Below are positions 26,093 through 35,318 of a stretch of DNA of 64,000 nt, piece by piece. The position numbers and the translations under genes are program-made. The notes beneath the pieces were generated by a model. It was not told the origin of the DNA, did not search any database, and saw only the letters and a program-made list of their open reading frames with translations. Positions within the stretch are counted from its first letter, which is position 1; the number at the start of each line of letters is the position of its first letter. The DNA comes from an uncultured Agathobacter sp. (GTDB lineage Bacteria > Bacillota > Clostridia > Lachnospirales > Lachnospiraceae), in the NCBI GenBank assembly GCA_910587655.1, contig CAJUND010000002.1, positions 124,001-188,000 of the forward strand, read 5' to 3'.

Positions 26093-27511
26093 TTGACGAG
26101 TGTAAATGTATTTAATCTGGGATCTGTAAAACCAGGCCAGACGGTAATAAATGCTTCGGCAGGCAGGACAAAAGCAGACAGAACACAGGAAGCGTCCGTT
26201 TTTGCATCACTGATGAATTCAAATAACTACTCTGCAGGCAGTCAGTATTCACCAGCGGATGTAAAGGGAAGCACCGGCACAGCGTCCATTGACGGCTTCG
26301 AGCGGCAGCCGTACCGTGAAAGGGAAATCAAAACGGCTGATACCGCTGCAGTTTCAGATAAGGTCAGCGAATCACAGGAAGAGCTGGAGAACTTTGAAGA
26401 AAATGTAATGAATGCAGTTGCTGAAGAACTCGGAGTCAGTGAAGATTCCATAAAGGAAGCGCTGGAAGTTCTGGGACTTACCGTTTTTGACCTGATGAAC
26501 CCACAGAATCTGGTTCAGCTTATGATTGGACTGACAGAAGAAAACTCGCCGGCAGAGCTTCTTATGAATCCACAGTTTCTGGAGCTTATGCAGGATGTAG
26601 GGGAAATAAGCACACAGCTTATGGAAGACCTGGGTCTTGCTCCGGAACAAATGGATGAGTTAGTTGCGCAGATGGATTTACTTGAGAATCCACAGCCGGT
26701 CACAGAGGAAAACTTACAAATGCCTGAAACGGCAGACACAGCCGTTATTGCAGAACAGGAAGAAGTGACAGAGCCTGTACTGCTGCAGGAAAATGCACAG
26801 CAGCCTGCGGAGGAAACTCCTGAAATCATAGTTCACAAGCAGGAGACAGCGCAGCAGGAAGAGATGACTGGTTCTGACGGACAGCAGCACATGGAAGAGG
26901 GACCAAAGCCGAAGGAAAGCAGCCAGCCGGTACAAAAGCATGATTTTACAATGCCGCAGAACCACACGGCGCCGGTCATGCAGGCAGTCAGTGAGATGAA
27001 TATTCCGGAGGCAGCACCGCTGCCGGAGGATACATATCTGTCCATTGATACGATGGATCTCATTGAACAGATTGCAGAAAATGTCCGGGTAAATATTTCA
27101 CATGCAGAAACTTCGCTTGAAATGCAGCTGAATCCGGAACACCTTGGAAAGCTTTACCTGCAGATTTCTGTAAAGGAAGGCGCAGTAAATGCGCAGATTG
27201 CAGCTTCCAATGAAGCGGTTAAGGTTGCGCTGGAAGCCCAGGTTGCAGAGCTTCGGGAGAGTTTAAACCAGGCAGGTGTGAAGGTTGATGCCGTTGAAGT
27301 GACAGTCGCATCCCATGAGTTTGAGCAGAATCTTGAACAGAACTTCCATAAGGAAGAAAAAGAAGGGGAAAGGCAGGAGGAGCAGTCCATGCGCCGGAGA
27401 AATTTAAATCTTTCCTCACTGGACGAATTATCCTCTGTCATGTCAGAGGAAGAAGCATTAGTAGCACAGATTATGCGTGACAACGGAAACTCCGTTGACC
27501 TGACCGCATAA
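26093..27511 (+). CDS. fliK: Flagellar hook-length control protein FliK
   Basis: A 472-residue export substrate and molecular ruler. Starts with TTG at 26093 behind a strong AGGAGGGG SD. The long Glu/Gln/Pro-rich central part is low-complexity; the C-terminal switch domain is clear: LEMQLNPEHLGKLYLQISV near 372 and the KVALEAQVAELRESLNQAGV segment. Located directly before flgD, as expected. Confidence 0.93.
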   Translation: MTSVNVFNLGSVKPGQTVINASAGRTKADRTQEASVFASLMNSNNYSAGSQYSPADVKGSTGTASIDGFERQPYREREIKTADTAAVSDKVSESQEELENFEENVMNAVAEELGVSEDSIKEALEVLGLTVFDLMNPQNLVQLMIGLTEENSPAELLMNPQFLELMQDVGEISTQLMEDLGLAPEQMDELVAQMDLLENPQPVTEENLQMPETADTAVIAEQEEVTEPVLLQENAQQPAEETPEIIVHKQETAQQEEMTGSDGQQHMEEGPKPKESSQPVQKHDFTMPQNHTAPVMQAVSEMNIPEAAPLPEDTYLSIDTMDLIEQIAENVRVNISHAETSLEMQLNPEHLGKLYLQISVKEGAVNAQIAASNEAVKVALEAQVAELRESLNQAGVKVDAVEVTVASHEFEQNLEQNFHKEEKEGERQEEQSMRRRNLNLSSLDELSSVMSEEEALVAQIMRDNGNSVDLTA

Positions 27512-27535
27512 GACTGTCTGCAGAAAGGATGGAAT

Positions 27536-28273
27536 ATGGCACAATATGTAGCTCCCGTCGAGGACGGAAAACTGGTATATGACTACCAGAAAATTAAAAA
27601 TGAAAAAGAGCAGTCTGAAAAAACACAGACCGGCTCCAAACTCGGCTATGACCAGTTCTTAACACTGCTCTGTGCAGAAATGCAGTACCAGGATCCGCTG
27701 GAGCCGACCAGCAATACGGAATACGTGGCACAGCTTGCGACATTCTCACAGCTGGAGGCAACCTTGTCATTACAGACAACAGAACAGAGCAATATGGCAA
27801 ACGGTCTGGTTGGCAAATATGTCATTTTAAATGTGACAGATTCGACGACTGGAAAACAAAGCTATGTTGACGGTAAAGTAGATTATGTTATGCATAATCC
27901 GGACGGTTCAGTTATGCTGAGTGTAAATAACAAACTTTATCCGCTGGAGGATCTGGATACGGTTGCAGACAGTGATTATTATGAGGCAACAGGAATGGCA
28001 AAATCCATTGAAAACATGCTTGGAATGCTTCCAGATGTTGAGGATATTACAGCCGAATATGAAACAGCTGTTAAGCAGATCAGAGATCTTTTTGACGGCA
28101 TGACAAGTTACCAGCAGCAGTTTGTTGACCCTGATGCACTGAAAAAACTTCAGGCATATGAGGCACAGCTTGCAAAAGTAAAACCTGTTACACCGGATAA
28201 GCCGGATGACACAGCAGAAGGCAGCGGTTCCACGGAAGGAAGCGAAAAGACAGAAGGCGCCCAGACGGTATAA
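27536..28273 (+). CDS. flgD: Flagellar hook-assembly scaffold protein FlgD
   Basis: A 245-residue hook cap. The N-terminal KLGYDQFLTLLCAEMQYQDPLEPTSNTEYV motif is diagnostic. A hook-cap core follows and the C-terminal tail is Pro/Thr/Gly/Glu-rich and probably disordered. Confidence 0.95.
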   Translation: MAQYVAPVEDGKLVYDYQKIKNEKEQSEKTQTGSKLGYDQFLTLLCAEMQYQDPLEPTSNTEYVAQLATFSQLEATLSLQTTEQSNMANGLVGKYVILNVTDSTTGKQSYVDGKVDYVMHNPDGSVMLSVNNKLYPLEDLDTVADSDYYEATGMAKSIENMLGMLPDVEDITAEYETAVKQIRDLFDGMTSYQQQFVDPDALKKLQAYEAQLAKVKPVTPDKPDDTAEGSGSTEGSEKTEGAQTV

Positions 28274-28303
28274 GCCTTTTAGGAAGAAACAGGAGGAAAG
28301 GAT

Positions 28304-28699
28304 ATGAATCGGATTACAAACCAGTTTTCGTCAATTGAACAGGTAACCGATCAGTTTTACCGCCAGAAGAGTGTAAAAGGTCCAGGAGGGACATCCGATG
28401 TATCCTTTGAGGAGGTCTTAAAACAGAAACAGTCGGACAGTGATTCGCAGGTGAAATTTTCCAAGCATGCCACGCAGCGGCTTACAAGCCGTAATATCAG
28501 CCTTTCCAAAGAACAGAGCAGACGGCTGGAAAACGGCGTGAAGCAGGCAGGGGATAAGGGCATTCAGGAATCCCTTGTACTGGTGGATTCTCTTGCATTT
28601 ATTGTGAATATACCGAATAAAACGGTTGTTACTGCAATGGACCAGACGGAAACTTTATCAAATGTATTTACAAATATAGACGGCGCCGTAATCAGCTGA
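28304..28699 (+). CDS. TIGR02530-type flagellar operon protein
   Basis: A 131-residue protein found between flgD and flgE in many Firmicutes fla operons. The core VKFSKHATQRLTSRNISLS and SLVLVDSLAFIVNIPNKTVVTAMD is typical of the family. Function unproven; the position hints at hook assembly. A strong AGGAGGAAAGG SD precedes it. Confidence 0.88.
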   Translation: MNRITNQFSSIEQVTDQFYRQKSVKGPGGTSDVSFEEVLKQKQSDSDSQVKFSKHATQRLTSRNISLSKEQSRRLENGVKQAGDKGIQESLVLVDSLAFIVNIPNKTVVTAMDQTETLSNVFTNIDGAVIS

Positions 28700-28717
28700 T
28701 TTTGGTCACTGTCGTCT

Positions 28718-28856
28718 GTCGTACATCTTTGATGTACGACAAGGGATTAAAAGTAAATCCCGGATGTACGACATGAAAAATCACCGGTTCCCGACTGACA
28801 GACGGAACCGGACGGCAGACCGTCCTGTTGTAAAAAGACAATATCCACAGGATATT
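28718..28856 (+). repeat. Cluster of hairpins in the leader of flgE
   Basis: The 179-base gap before flgE holds, in order: GTCGTACATC (28718-28727) with GATGTACGAC (28731-28740); GGGATT (28743) with AATCCC (28756-28761); a third GATGTACGAC at 28763-28772; CCGGTTCC (28784-28791) with GGAACCGG (28804-28811); GACGG (28811) with CCGTC (28820-28824); AATATCC (28840-28846) with GGATATT (28850-28856). No T-run follows any of them, so these are not plain terminators. Confidence 0.75.
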
Positions 28857-28878
28857 ACATACAGGAGGACTTTTAATT

Positions 28879-30363
28879 ATGATGAGATCATTATTCTCTG
28901 CTGTGTCAGGTCTTAAGACACACCAGACGAGAATGGACGTTATTGGTAACAATATCTCTAACGTCAACACAGAGGCATTTAAGGCTTCAAACGTAAGATT
29001 CCAGGAAATTATGTACCAGACACTTTCTTCCGCATCAGGCGGAGATGCTGCTGCCGGAATTGGTGGAATGAATGCCAAGCAGATTGGTCTTGGTGTAAAC
29101 ACTGCATCCACCAGTATCAATATTACAGGTTCCGGTTCTTCCGAAACAACAGGTAATCCGTTTGACGTCAGGCTTTCTGATAGCCAGACACCGAATTTCT
29201 TTATTGTCAGTGACGGTACCAACCGATATTTTACACGTGCAGGTTCCTTCTATGTAGATGGTAATGGATTTCTTGTCATGTCATCCACCGGATATACCGT
29301 AATGGGATGGCAGGTTGTAGAGGAGACCGATGAGGAGACAGGAGCTGTCATTCAGACTATCCGTAAGGATACAGTATCCCCGTTGCAGGTAATGGCACCG
29401 GAAAATTCTTTCTCAGATCCGGAAGCAACCACACTTGGTTATGTACACGGCGTTCTTGACAAGAATGACAGCAATCTGGCAAGTGACGGCGGTTATGTCA
29501 TGACTGTTGGAATTTATGATGACCTCGGATATTCCTATACGGCAAAGTTTTCGGTAAAGCCACCGGAGACACCTCCGGCAGCTGCAACAGGAACAGTTTA
29601 CCATATTTCACTTGTGGATATTCAGGATTCCAAGGGAGCATCCATTATTCCGGAAGCAAACAAGGAACAGACACTTGCAACCATGTGGGGCGAGAATGGT
29701 GCGAACGGATATGACATGATATTCGATACCAACAAAGGTACATTCGTTTCAATCGGTACAGCTGCACAGGGCGGTGCGACTCCTAAAAGCCAGGTACTGA
29801 AACTGGTTGACGGACTTCCGACCGGATATACAACCACAGTAAATAATAACCAGGGCGGAAACCAGACCCAGCAGACAATTACCAGTAACTTCAAAAATGT
29901 TACCATTGATTTTACGACCTGCATGAACAAGGATAACGGCGGAATTTCTTCCTTCCGTATGGAGCGTGGGGATGTAGTTGGTAACGGAGCTGGTAAAAAG
30001 CTCGGTGCCCTGACCGGAATTTCCATTGACGGACAGGGAATCATTATCGGAAGTTATGATAATGGTAATACAGAGTATCTGGGACAGATTGCAGTCGCAC
30101 AGTTTGCGAATGCATCCGGTCTTGAAAAAGTTGGAAGCAACTGTTATAAGGAAACCAGAAACTCCGGTGAATTTGACGGTATCGGCAGGGATATTTCAGA
30201 AGACGGAAGCAAGATGGCATCCGGTGAGCTTGAGATGTCAAACGTGGATCTGTCCGGACAGTTTACGGATATGATTATTACACAGCGTGGTTTCCAGGCA
30301 AATTCACGAATAATAACAGTTTCTGATACGCTCCTTGAGGAATTAATTAATCTGAAGAGATAG
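28879..30363 (+). CDS. flgE: Flagellar hook protein FlgE
   Basis: A 494-residue hook subunit. N-terminal axial motif MMRSLFSAVSGLKTHQTRMDVIGNNISNVNTEAFKA-like sequence and C-terminal MIITQRGFQANSRIITVSDTLLEELINLKR are clear; a FlgE D2-type middle region lies between. Strong AGGAGG SD ten bases ahead. It is preceded by a hairpin-rich leader and followed by a terminator, so it closes the first transcription segment of the operon. Confidence 0.97.
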   Translation: MMRSLFSAVSGLKTHQTRMDVIGNNISNVNTEAFKASNVRFQEIMYQTLSSASGGDAAAGIGGMNAKQIGLGVNTASTSINITGSGSSETTGNPFDVRLSDSQTPNFFIVSDGTNRYFTRAGSFYVDGNGFLVMSSTGYTVMGWQVVEETDEETGAVIQTIRKDTVSPLQVMAPENSFSDPEATTLGYVHGVLDKNDSNLASDGGYVMTVGIYDDLGYSYTAKFSVKPPETPPAAATGTVYHISLVDIQDSKGASIIPEANKEQTLATMWGENGANGYDMIFDTNKGTFVSIGTAAQGGATPKSQVLKLVDGLPTGYTTTVNNNQGGNQTQQTITSNFKNVTIDFTTCMNKDNGGISSFRMERGDVVGNGAGKKLGALTGISIDGQGIIIGSYDNGNTEYLGQIAVAQFANASGLEKVGSNCYKETRNSGEFDGIGRDISEDGSKMASGELEMSNVDLSGQFTDMIITQRGFQANSRIITVSDTLLEELINLKR

Positions 30364-30396
30364 CTTCAGAGATGGTAATCACAGGAAAAATGTTTC

Positions 30397-30435
30397 GATG
30401 GGAAGTAGTAATTTGCTATTTCCCATCATTTTTTT
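30397..30435 (+). terminator. Terminator after flgE
   Basis: GATGGGAA (30397-30404) pairs with TTCCCATC (30420-30427), loop 15 nt, followed by A and seven T residues. This splits the long flagellar gene run into two blocks. Confidence 0.85.
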
Positions 30436-30467
30436 GCAATTTATTTGTTTTTTCCACAAAAAGAAAG

Positions 30468-30496
30468 TAGACAAGAAAGCAAAAGTCTAGTAAAAT
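30468..30496 (+). promoter_or_regulatory. Promoter ahead of motA
   Basis: TAGACA (30468-30473), 17-base spacer, TAAAAT (30491-30496), followed by an 80-base leader to motA. The gap contains no flbD/swrD-like small ORF. Confidence 0.6.
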
Positions 30497-30573
30497 CATA
30501 TATAAAGGTAATTATGTGGAGCTGGGCGAAGCATGTACATAATTAAAAAAATGGAAATGGAAGGTGGAGCTAT

Positions 30574-31365
30574 ATGGACATAGCATCTCTAGTCGGAATC
30601 ATCCTCGGAGTCGTGATGATGATACTTGGTATCGTGACGTCCGGTGGTGTGGAGGCATTCGGAAACTTCGTAGACGTACCGTCAATCTTCGTTACAATCG
30701 GAGGTTCGCTTAGTAGTACACTTGGTGCGAACAAGCTTCCGGACTTTATCAACGGATTGAAATCAATTTCCCTTCATTTTAAGGGAACAACATCTGACCC
30801 GTCAGAAATCATCAAATCGATTATTAACTTGTCAAATGTTGGACGAAAGGAAGGTCTGCTTGCACTGGAAGAAGCGGCAAACGGAATTGAAGATGACTTC
30901 CTTAAGAAAGGAATCATGCTTGTGGTGGACGGTACCGACCCGGAACTGGTTCGGGGTATTCTTGAAACCGATTTAGTATGCGTGGGAGACCGGCACAAGA
31001 CAGTTATTGCGTTCTGGGAGAAATGGGCAGAAATGGGACCTGCATGGGGTATGATCGGTACCCTGCTTGGTCTGGTAAACATGTTAAAGAAACTGGACGA
31101 TCTGGCAGCCGTTGGTCCTAACATGGCGGTCGCACTTCTGACAACATTATATGGTTCTGTAATTGCGAACTGGCTGTGTAACCCGGTTATTTCCAAGTTA
31201 AAGGGAAAGGATGCACTGGAAACAATCAACCGTCAGATTACAATAGAAGGTCTTTTGTCAATACAGGCAGGTGAAAACCCTCGTGTAATTGAAGAAAAGC
31301 TGAAATCCTTCCTGGCACCGGCACAGAGGAATGCCATGGGAGACGGTGGTGGAGGTGATGAGTAG
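30574..31365 (+). CDS. motA: Flagellar stator protein MotA
   Basis: A 263-residue inner-membrane stator subunit with four membrane helices (near 5-25, 30-50, 150-170 and 185-205) and the PAWGMIGTLLGLVNMLKKLDD signature of MotA/PomA. The cytoplasmic loop carries the charged residues that push FliG. Its stop codon overlaps the GTG start of motB. Confidence 0.95.
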   Translation: MDIASLVGIILGVVMMILGIVTSGGVEAFGNFVDVPSIFVTIGGSLSSTLGANKLPDFINGLKSISLHFKGTTSDPSEIIKSIINLSNVGRKEGLLALEEAANGIEDDFLKKGIMLVVDGTDPELVRGILETDLVCVGDRHKTVIAFWEKWAEMGPAWGMIGTLLGLVNMLKKLDDLAAVGPNMAVALLTTLYGSVIANWLCNPVISKLKGKDALETINRQITIEGLLSIQAGENPRVIEEKLKSFLAPAQRNAMGDGGGGDE

Positions 31366-32183
31366 TGAAGAAAAAACAGGAAGATCCACCAGCAGGCGCT
31401 CCGGCATGGATGGCTACGTTTTCGGATCTTATGAATCTGCTTCTCTGCTTTTTTGTGCTTTTGTTTGCGATGTCCAATGTTGACCAGGAAAAAGCAGAAG
31501 CGCTGGTTGCGTCACTTCAGAACAAATTCAGCGTTCTGCCTGCAGGTGCCACAAGTATTGGTGATGGAAAGATGATTTCAGCGGGTGTCAGACAGCTGGA
31601 ATTTCTGGATCAGTATTATAATGAAGTTGCCAATTCTGCAGCAGAGGATACGGACGACCAGAAGGACGGCAAGAACACTGTCCAGGAAGAGTATGAAGAG
31701 ATGTCGATTACCGAGTCGGAAAAGATGGCTGAAGAAATCCAGGCTGAAATTGACAAGTCTGAATACAAAGACCAGGTGGAAGTGGATTTTAATGCACAGT
31801 ATGTTCAGCTTAATCTAAGCGGTGCGATTCTGTTTGATTCCGGTAAAGCGGAACTGGTATCCGGGGCAAAACCGATTGTGGACCGTATTGCCCGTATTCT
31901 GGAACGTTACAATAAAAATATTATTGAAGTTGAGGGACATACCGACAACGTACCGATTAATTCCTCACGTTTTCCGAATAACGAGGTGCTTTCCATGTAC
32001 CGTGCACTGGCGGTTACGGACCGGATCAGGGATCATTCGAAACTGGATCCGAAGTACATAAAGTTTGCCGGAAGAGGAGACCATGTTCCGGTTGGCGACA
32101 ATAATACCGCAGAAGGACGGGCAAGAAACCGTCGTGTGGAAATAAAAATTTATAATTCCTATAATTCAGATGTAAAGGAGTGA
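31365..32183 (+). CDS. motB: Flagellar stator protein MotB
   Basis: A 272-residue stator protein. One membrane helix near 15-37 contains the ion-carrying Asp (MATFSDLMNLLLCFF); an OmpA-like peptidoglycan-binding domain (ILFDSGKAELVSG, VEGHTDNVPI, GRARNRRVEIKI) closes the protein. GTG start overlapping the motA stop. Whether the ion is H+ or Na+ cannot be read with certainty. Confidence 0.96.
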   Translation: MKKKQEDPPAGAPAWMATFSDLMNLLLCFFVLLFAMSNVDQEKAEALVASLQNKFSVLPAGATSIGDGKMISAGVRQLEFLDQYYNEVANSAAEDTDDQKDGKNTVQEEYEEMSITESEKMAEEIQAEIDKSEYKDQVEVDFNAQYVQLNLSGAILFDSGKAELVSGAKPIVDRIARILERYNKNIIEVEGHTDNVPINSSRFPNNEVLSMYRALAVTDRIRDHSKLDPKYIKFAGRGDHVPVGDNNTAEGRARNRRVEIKIYNSYNSDVKE

Positions 32184-32193
32184 GAGGAGTCAT

Positions 32194-32724
32194 ATGAAAA
32201 AGAATTTAATTTCAGTATTGATTTTAGCACTGGTATTTGCCAATTTTGTTTTGACAGCCATTTTAATGTTTACGGTTCTGCCGCAGACCAAAAAGGCAAA
32301 TACACTGATTGACAAGGTTTGTTCTGCAATCGACCTGGATTTAAACAGCGGCGGGGCAGGCAGCGGTATGAACAGCATTCCGATTGACAAGCAGGAAAAC
32401 TATAAGGTGAATGCCGGCGAGGATATTATTACAAATCTTGCTGCGTCAGAGGGGGACAAAGATAAGCATTATGCGGTAGTTAAACTTTCGCTTGTTCTGA
32501 ATACGGAGAGTGAAAATTATAAGACCTATACACAGGAATTTCTGACCGGGCAGGATGATACGATAAAAAATAAGATTAATACCATTATCGCGGGATATAC
32601 AATGGATGAATTTAATGCAAACAATCATGAGGATGTCAAGCAGGTGATTCTTGAAGAAATGCAGAAAATGTTTGGTGTTGATTATGTGATAGACATCAAC
32701 TTTGCATCAGTTCAGACAGAGTAA
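32194..32724 (+). CDS. fliL: Flagellar basal body-associated protein FliL
   Basis: A 176-residue protein with a short cytoplasmic N-terminus, one membrane helix (near 7-27) and an extracytoplasmic FliL domain (YAVVKLSLVLNTES; VKQVILEEMQKMFG). FliL rings surround the stator. Located between motB and fliM as expected. Confidence 0.88.
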   Translation: MKKNLISVLILALVFANFVLTAILMFTVLPQTKKANTLIDKVCSAIDLDLNSGGAGSGMNSIPIDKQENYKVNAGEDIITNLAASEGDKDKHYAVVKLSLVLNTESENYKTYTQEFLTGQDDTIKNKINTIIAGYTMDEFNANNHEDVKQVILEEMQKMFGVDYVIDINFASVQTE

Positions 32725-32769
32725 TGAGTGGACTTAATAAATCTTTATAGTAAGAGTGGTGAATGACAG

Positions 32770-33750
32770 ATGGGCGACGTATTATCGCAAAATGAGATAG
32801 ACAGTCTGCTGGCGGCTTTAAGCACTGGTGAACTGGATGCGGATGAAATAAAAGAAAATGATGAAAAAACGGTCAAGGAATATGACTTTGCCCGGCCTTC
32901 CAAGTTCTCAAAGGAACACCTGCGTACGCTGGAGATGATATTTGAGCATTACGGCAGACTTTTGTCTACCAATTTACCAGTTTATCTGCGTAAAAACGTA
33001 CAGGTGGAAGTATTAAATTCAGAGGCGGTAACGTATTCTGAGTTTTCCAATGCACTGTCAAATCCTGTTCTCCTTGGAATTGTCAATTTTGCACCGCTGC
33101 AGGGAAATATCATTATTGAGATGGCATCAAATCTTGGTTATCTTTTTGTAGACCGGATGCTTGGCGGCCGGGGGGATCCGATGGATAAAATGCGGGATTT
33201 CTCAGAGATTGAGTTATTAATTATCGAACGAATTATGGTGGTCTGTATTAATCTGCTGAAGGAGCCATGGGCAAATGTGGTTGACCTTCATCCAAGACTG
33301 GAGCGGATTGAGACAAATTCACAGTATGCACAGATAATTTCGCCAAGTGAGATGATTGCAATTGTGACAATCAATCTTAAAATTGGAGAGATAGAAGGAC
33401 TTATGAATGTCTGCCTTCCATATATTACAGTGGAAGGTGTGATGGATAAACTGAATACCAAGTACTGGTATTCTAATTTGCAGAATCAGGATGATACTGA
33501 TTATACAGAAGCTATTGAAACATTAATCCGGCGTGCACAGATTCCTATTAAGGCGGTACTCGGCAACAGTTCAATTTCAGTTAATGACTTTGTAACGCTG
33601 CAGCCGGGAGACATTATCCGTCTTGACCGCAAGGCGGAAGAGGAACTGGACATCTATGTCGGAAATATATGCAAATTTACTGCATTACCCGGATCGGCGG
33701 GAGATAATTATGCAGTCAGGGTTACTTCGGTAATCAGAGAGGAGCAATAA
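32770..33750 (+). CDS. fliM: Flagellar motor switch protein FliM
   Basis: A 326-residue C-ring protein. The N-terminal LSQNEIDSLL peptide binds phosphorylated CheY; a CheC-like middle domain and C-terminal SpoA domain (QIPIKAVLGNSSISVNDFVTLQPGDIIRLD) follow. Three bases precede fliY. The CheY that should dock here is not encoded in the window. Confidence 0.97.
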   Translation: MGDVLSQNEIDSLLAALSTGELDADEIKENDEKTVKEYDFARPSKFSKEHLRTLEMIFEHYGRLLSTNLPVYLRKNVQVEVLNSEAVTYSEFSNALSNPVLLGIVNFAPLQGNIIIEMASNLGYLFVDRMLGGRGDPMDKMRDFSEIELLIIERIMVVCINLLKEPWANVVDLHPRLERIETNSQYAQIISPSEMIAIVTINLKIGEIEGLMNVCLPYITVEGVMDKLNTKYWYSNLQNQDDTDYTEAIETLIRRAQIPIKAVLGNSSISVNDFVTLQPGDIIRLDRKAEEELDIYVGNICKFTALPGSAGDNYAVRVTSVIREEQ

Positions 33751-33753
33751 ATT

Positions 33754-34932
33754 ATGGATGGAGTATTATCTCAGGAGGAAATCAACGCACTGCTCAATGA
33801 ACCGGGAGAGAGTGCGGGGGCTGCCGGAGACAATGAACTTTCTGCATCTGAAACAGACGCAATTGGAGAAATTGCCAATATCAGCATGGGAACAGCGGCA
33901 ACCACGTTGTTTTCCCTTGTAAATCGTAAGGTTGAGATTTCAACGCCTGTTGTATCCTATGCAACATGGGATGATATTGTGGACCAGTATGAAAGACCAT
34001 GTGTATTTATCCGTATTGCATATACGATAGGTCTGGATGGAAGCAATATCCTTGTTCTGCGCGACAGTGATGTGAAAATAATCACAGACCTTATGATGGG
34101 CGGTGATGGAACAAATACAGATGATGAGCTTGGAGAGCTGCATCTTAGTGCAATCAGTGAAGCAATGAACCAGATGATGGGTTCTGCAGCGACTTCAATG
34201 TCTTCCATGCTTGACAAGAAGATTGATATCAGTCCTCCAAGGGCGAGTCTGGTCGATCTGGCAGACAGTGTGGATGAATCCATGATTGATGAATTTCTCA
34301 CAGGGACATTTGTTAAAATTGCATTCCGTATGGAAGTTGGGGATTTGATTGACAGCGAAATTATGCAGTTATATCCAATTTCCTTTGCAAGAAGTATGTG
34401 CGAGGGTGTGAAAAACAACATGGAAAAGGACAGCGACAGTATTAAGGAAGATGTTGCTGCTCCGCCGCCGGCACCGGCAGCTGCACAGCCAGTGCCACAG
34501 CAGACACAGCAAGCACAAGTTTCGCAGGCAGCACCAGCTCCTGCACCAGTACCGATGGGAGGTCAGCCAATGATGGGACAGCCAATGATGACGGCGCCAA
34601 TGGGACAGCCGGTCAATGTTCAGCCTGCGCAGTTTACGGCATTTGCCGGAGGAACTGCGGGAGCATATTCGCCAGAAAATATAGATCTTATTATGGATGT
34701 ACCGCTTAATGTAACAGTTGAGCTTGGGCGTACGCAGAAATCCATTTCCGATATTCTGGATTTGGGACCAGGTAAGATTATAGAGCTTAACAAGATTGCC
34801 GGGGAACCGATAGATGTTCTTGTAAACGGGAAGTTTGTAGCAAAGGGCGAAGTTGTTGTAATTGAAGAAAGCTTCGGTGTTCGTATTACAGAGATTGTAA
34901 ACTCAGCAATGCCGTCGGGAGTGATCGGCTGA
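33754..34932 (+). CDS. fliY: Flagellar motor switch phosphatase FliY (FliN family)
   Basis: A 392-residue fusion: N-terminal LSQEEINALL peptide as in FliM, a CheC-like phosphatase domain with two active-site ExxN motifs (GEIANIS near 39, SEAMNQM near 130), a Pro/Gln/Ala-rich linker (about 225-290), and a C-terminal FliN/SpoA domain (LNVTVELGRTQKSISDILDL). It belongs to the C ring and removes phosphate from CheY-P, as in B. subtilis. Confidence 0.95.
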   Translation: MDGVLSQEEINALLNEPGESAGAAGDNELSASETDAIGEIANISMGTAATTLFSLVNRKVEISTPVVSYATWDDIVDQYERPCVFIRIAYTIGLDGSNILVLRDSDVKIITDLMMGGDGTNTDDELGELHLSAISEAMNQMMGSAATSMSSMLDKKIDISPPRASLVDLADSVDESMIDEFLTGTFVKIAFRMEVGDLIDSEIMQLYPISFARSMCEGVKNNMEKDSDSIKEDVAAPPPAPAAAQPVPQQTQQAQVSQAAPAPAPVPMGGQPMMGQPMMTAPMGQPVNVQPAQFTAFAGGTAGAYSPENIDLIMDVPLNVTVELGRTQKSISDILDLGPGKIIELNKIAGEPIDVLVNGKFVAKGEVVVIEESFGVRITEIVNSAMPSGVIG

Positions 34933-34936
34933 TTGT

Positions 34937-35317
34937 ATGGTGATTTTATTAGCAGGTTCTTTAAAGAGTTTTCTGGAACTTCTCGGCGCACTTGTTATCT
35001 TCGTATTTGTGCTTGTTATCGTCTATTTTACCACCAAATGGATGGGCGGGCTTCAGATGGCACGAAGTAACAATAAAAACTTACGGATTGTGGAAACAAT
35101 CGGTGTCGGCAGCAATAAGACAATCAGCATAGTAGAGGCAGGGACGGTATACCTTGTTGTATCCGTCGGAAAGGATGAAGTTCATCTTCTTGCCAGGCTG
35201 ACAAAGGAACAGTTAAAGGATCTTTCTTTTGAAGAAGTAAAAAATAATGCGCAGGCAGAATCTTTTTCAGAGATATTTAACAAACTGAAAGACAAGCTTC
35301 CGAAGAAGCAGGACTGA
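34937..35317 (+). CDS. fliO: Flagellar biosynthetic protein FliO
   Basis: A 126-residue single-pass membrane protein (helix near 12-33, then a KWMGGLQM-like turn and small cytoplasmic domain NLRIVETIGVGSNKTISIVEAG). FliO helps assemble the FliP ring. It directly follows fliY; in B. subtilis cheY sits between these two. Confidence 0.85.
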   Translation: MVILLAGSLKSFLELLGALVIFVFVLVIVYFTTKWMGGLQMARSNNKNLRIVETIGVGSNKTISIVEAGTVYLVVSVGKDEVHLLARLTKEQLKDLSFEEVKNNAQAESFSEIFNKLKDKLPKKQD

Positions 35318-35318
35318 T

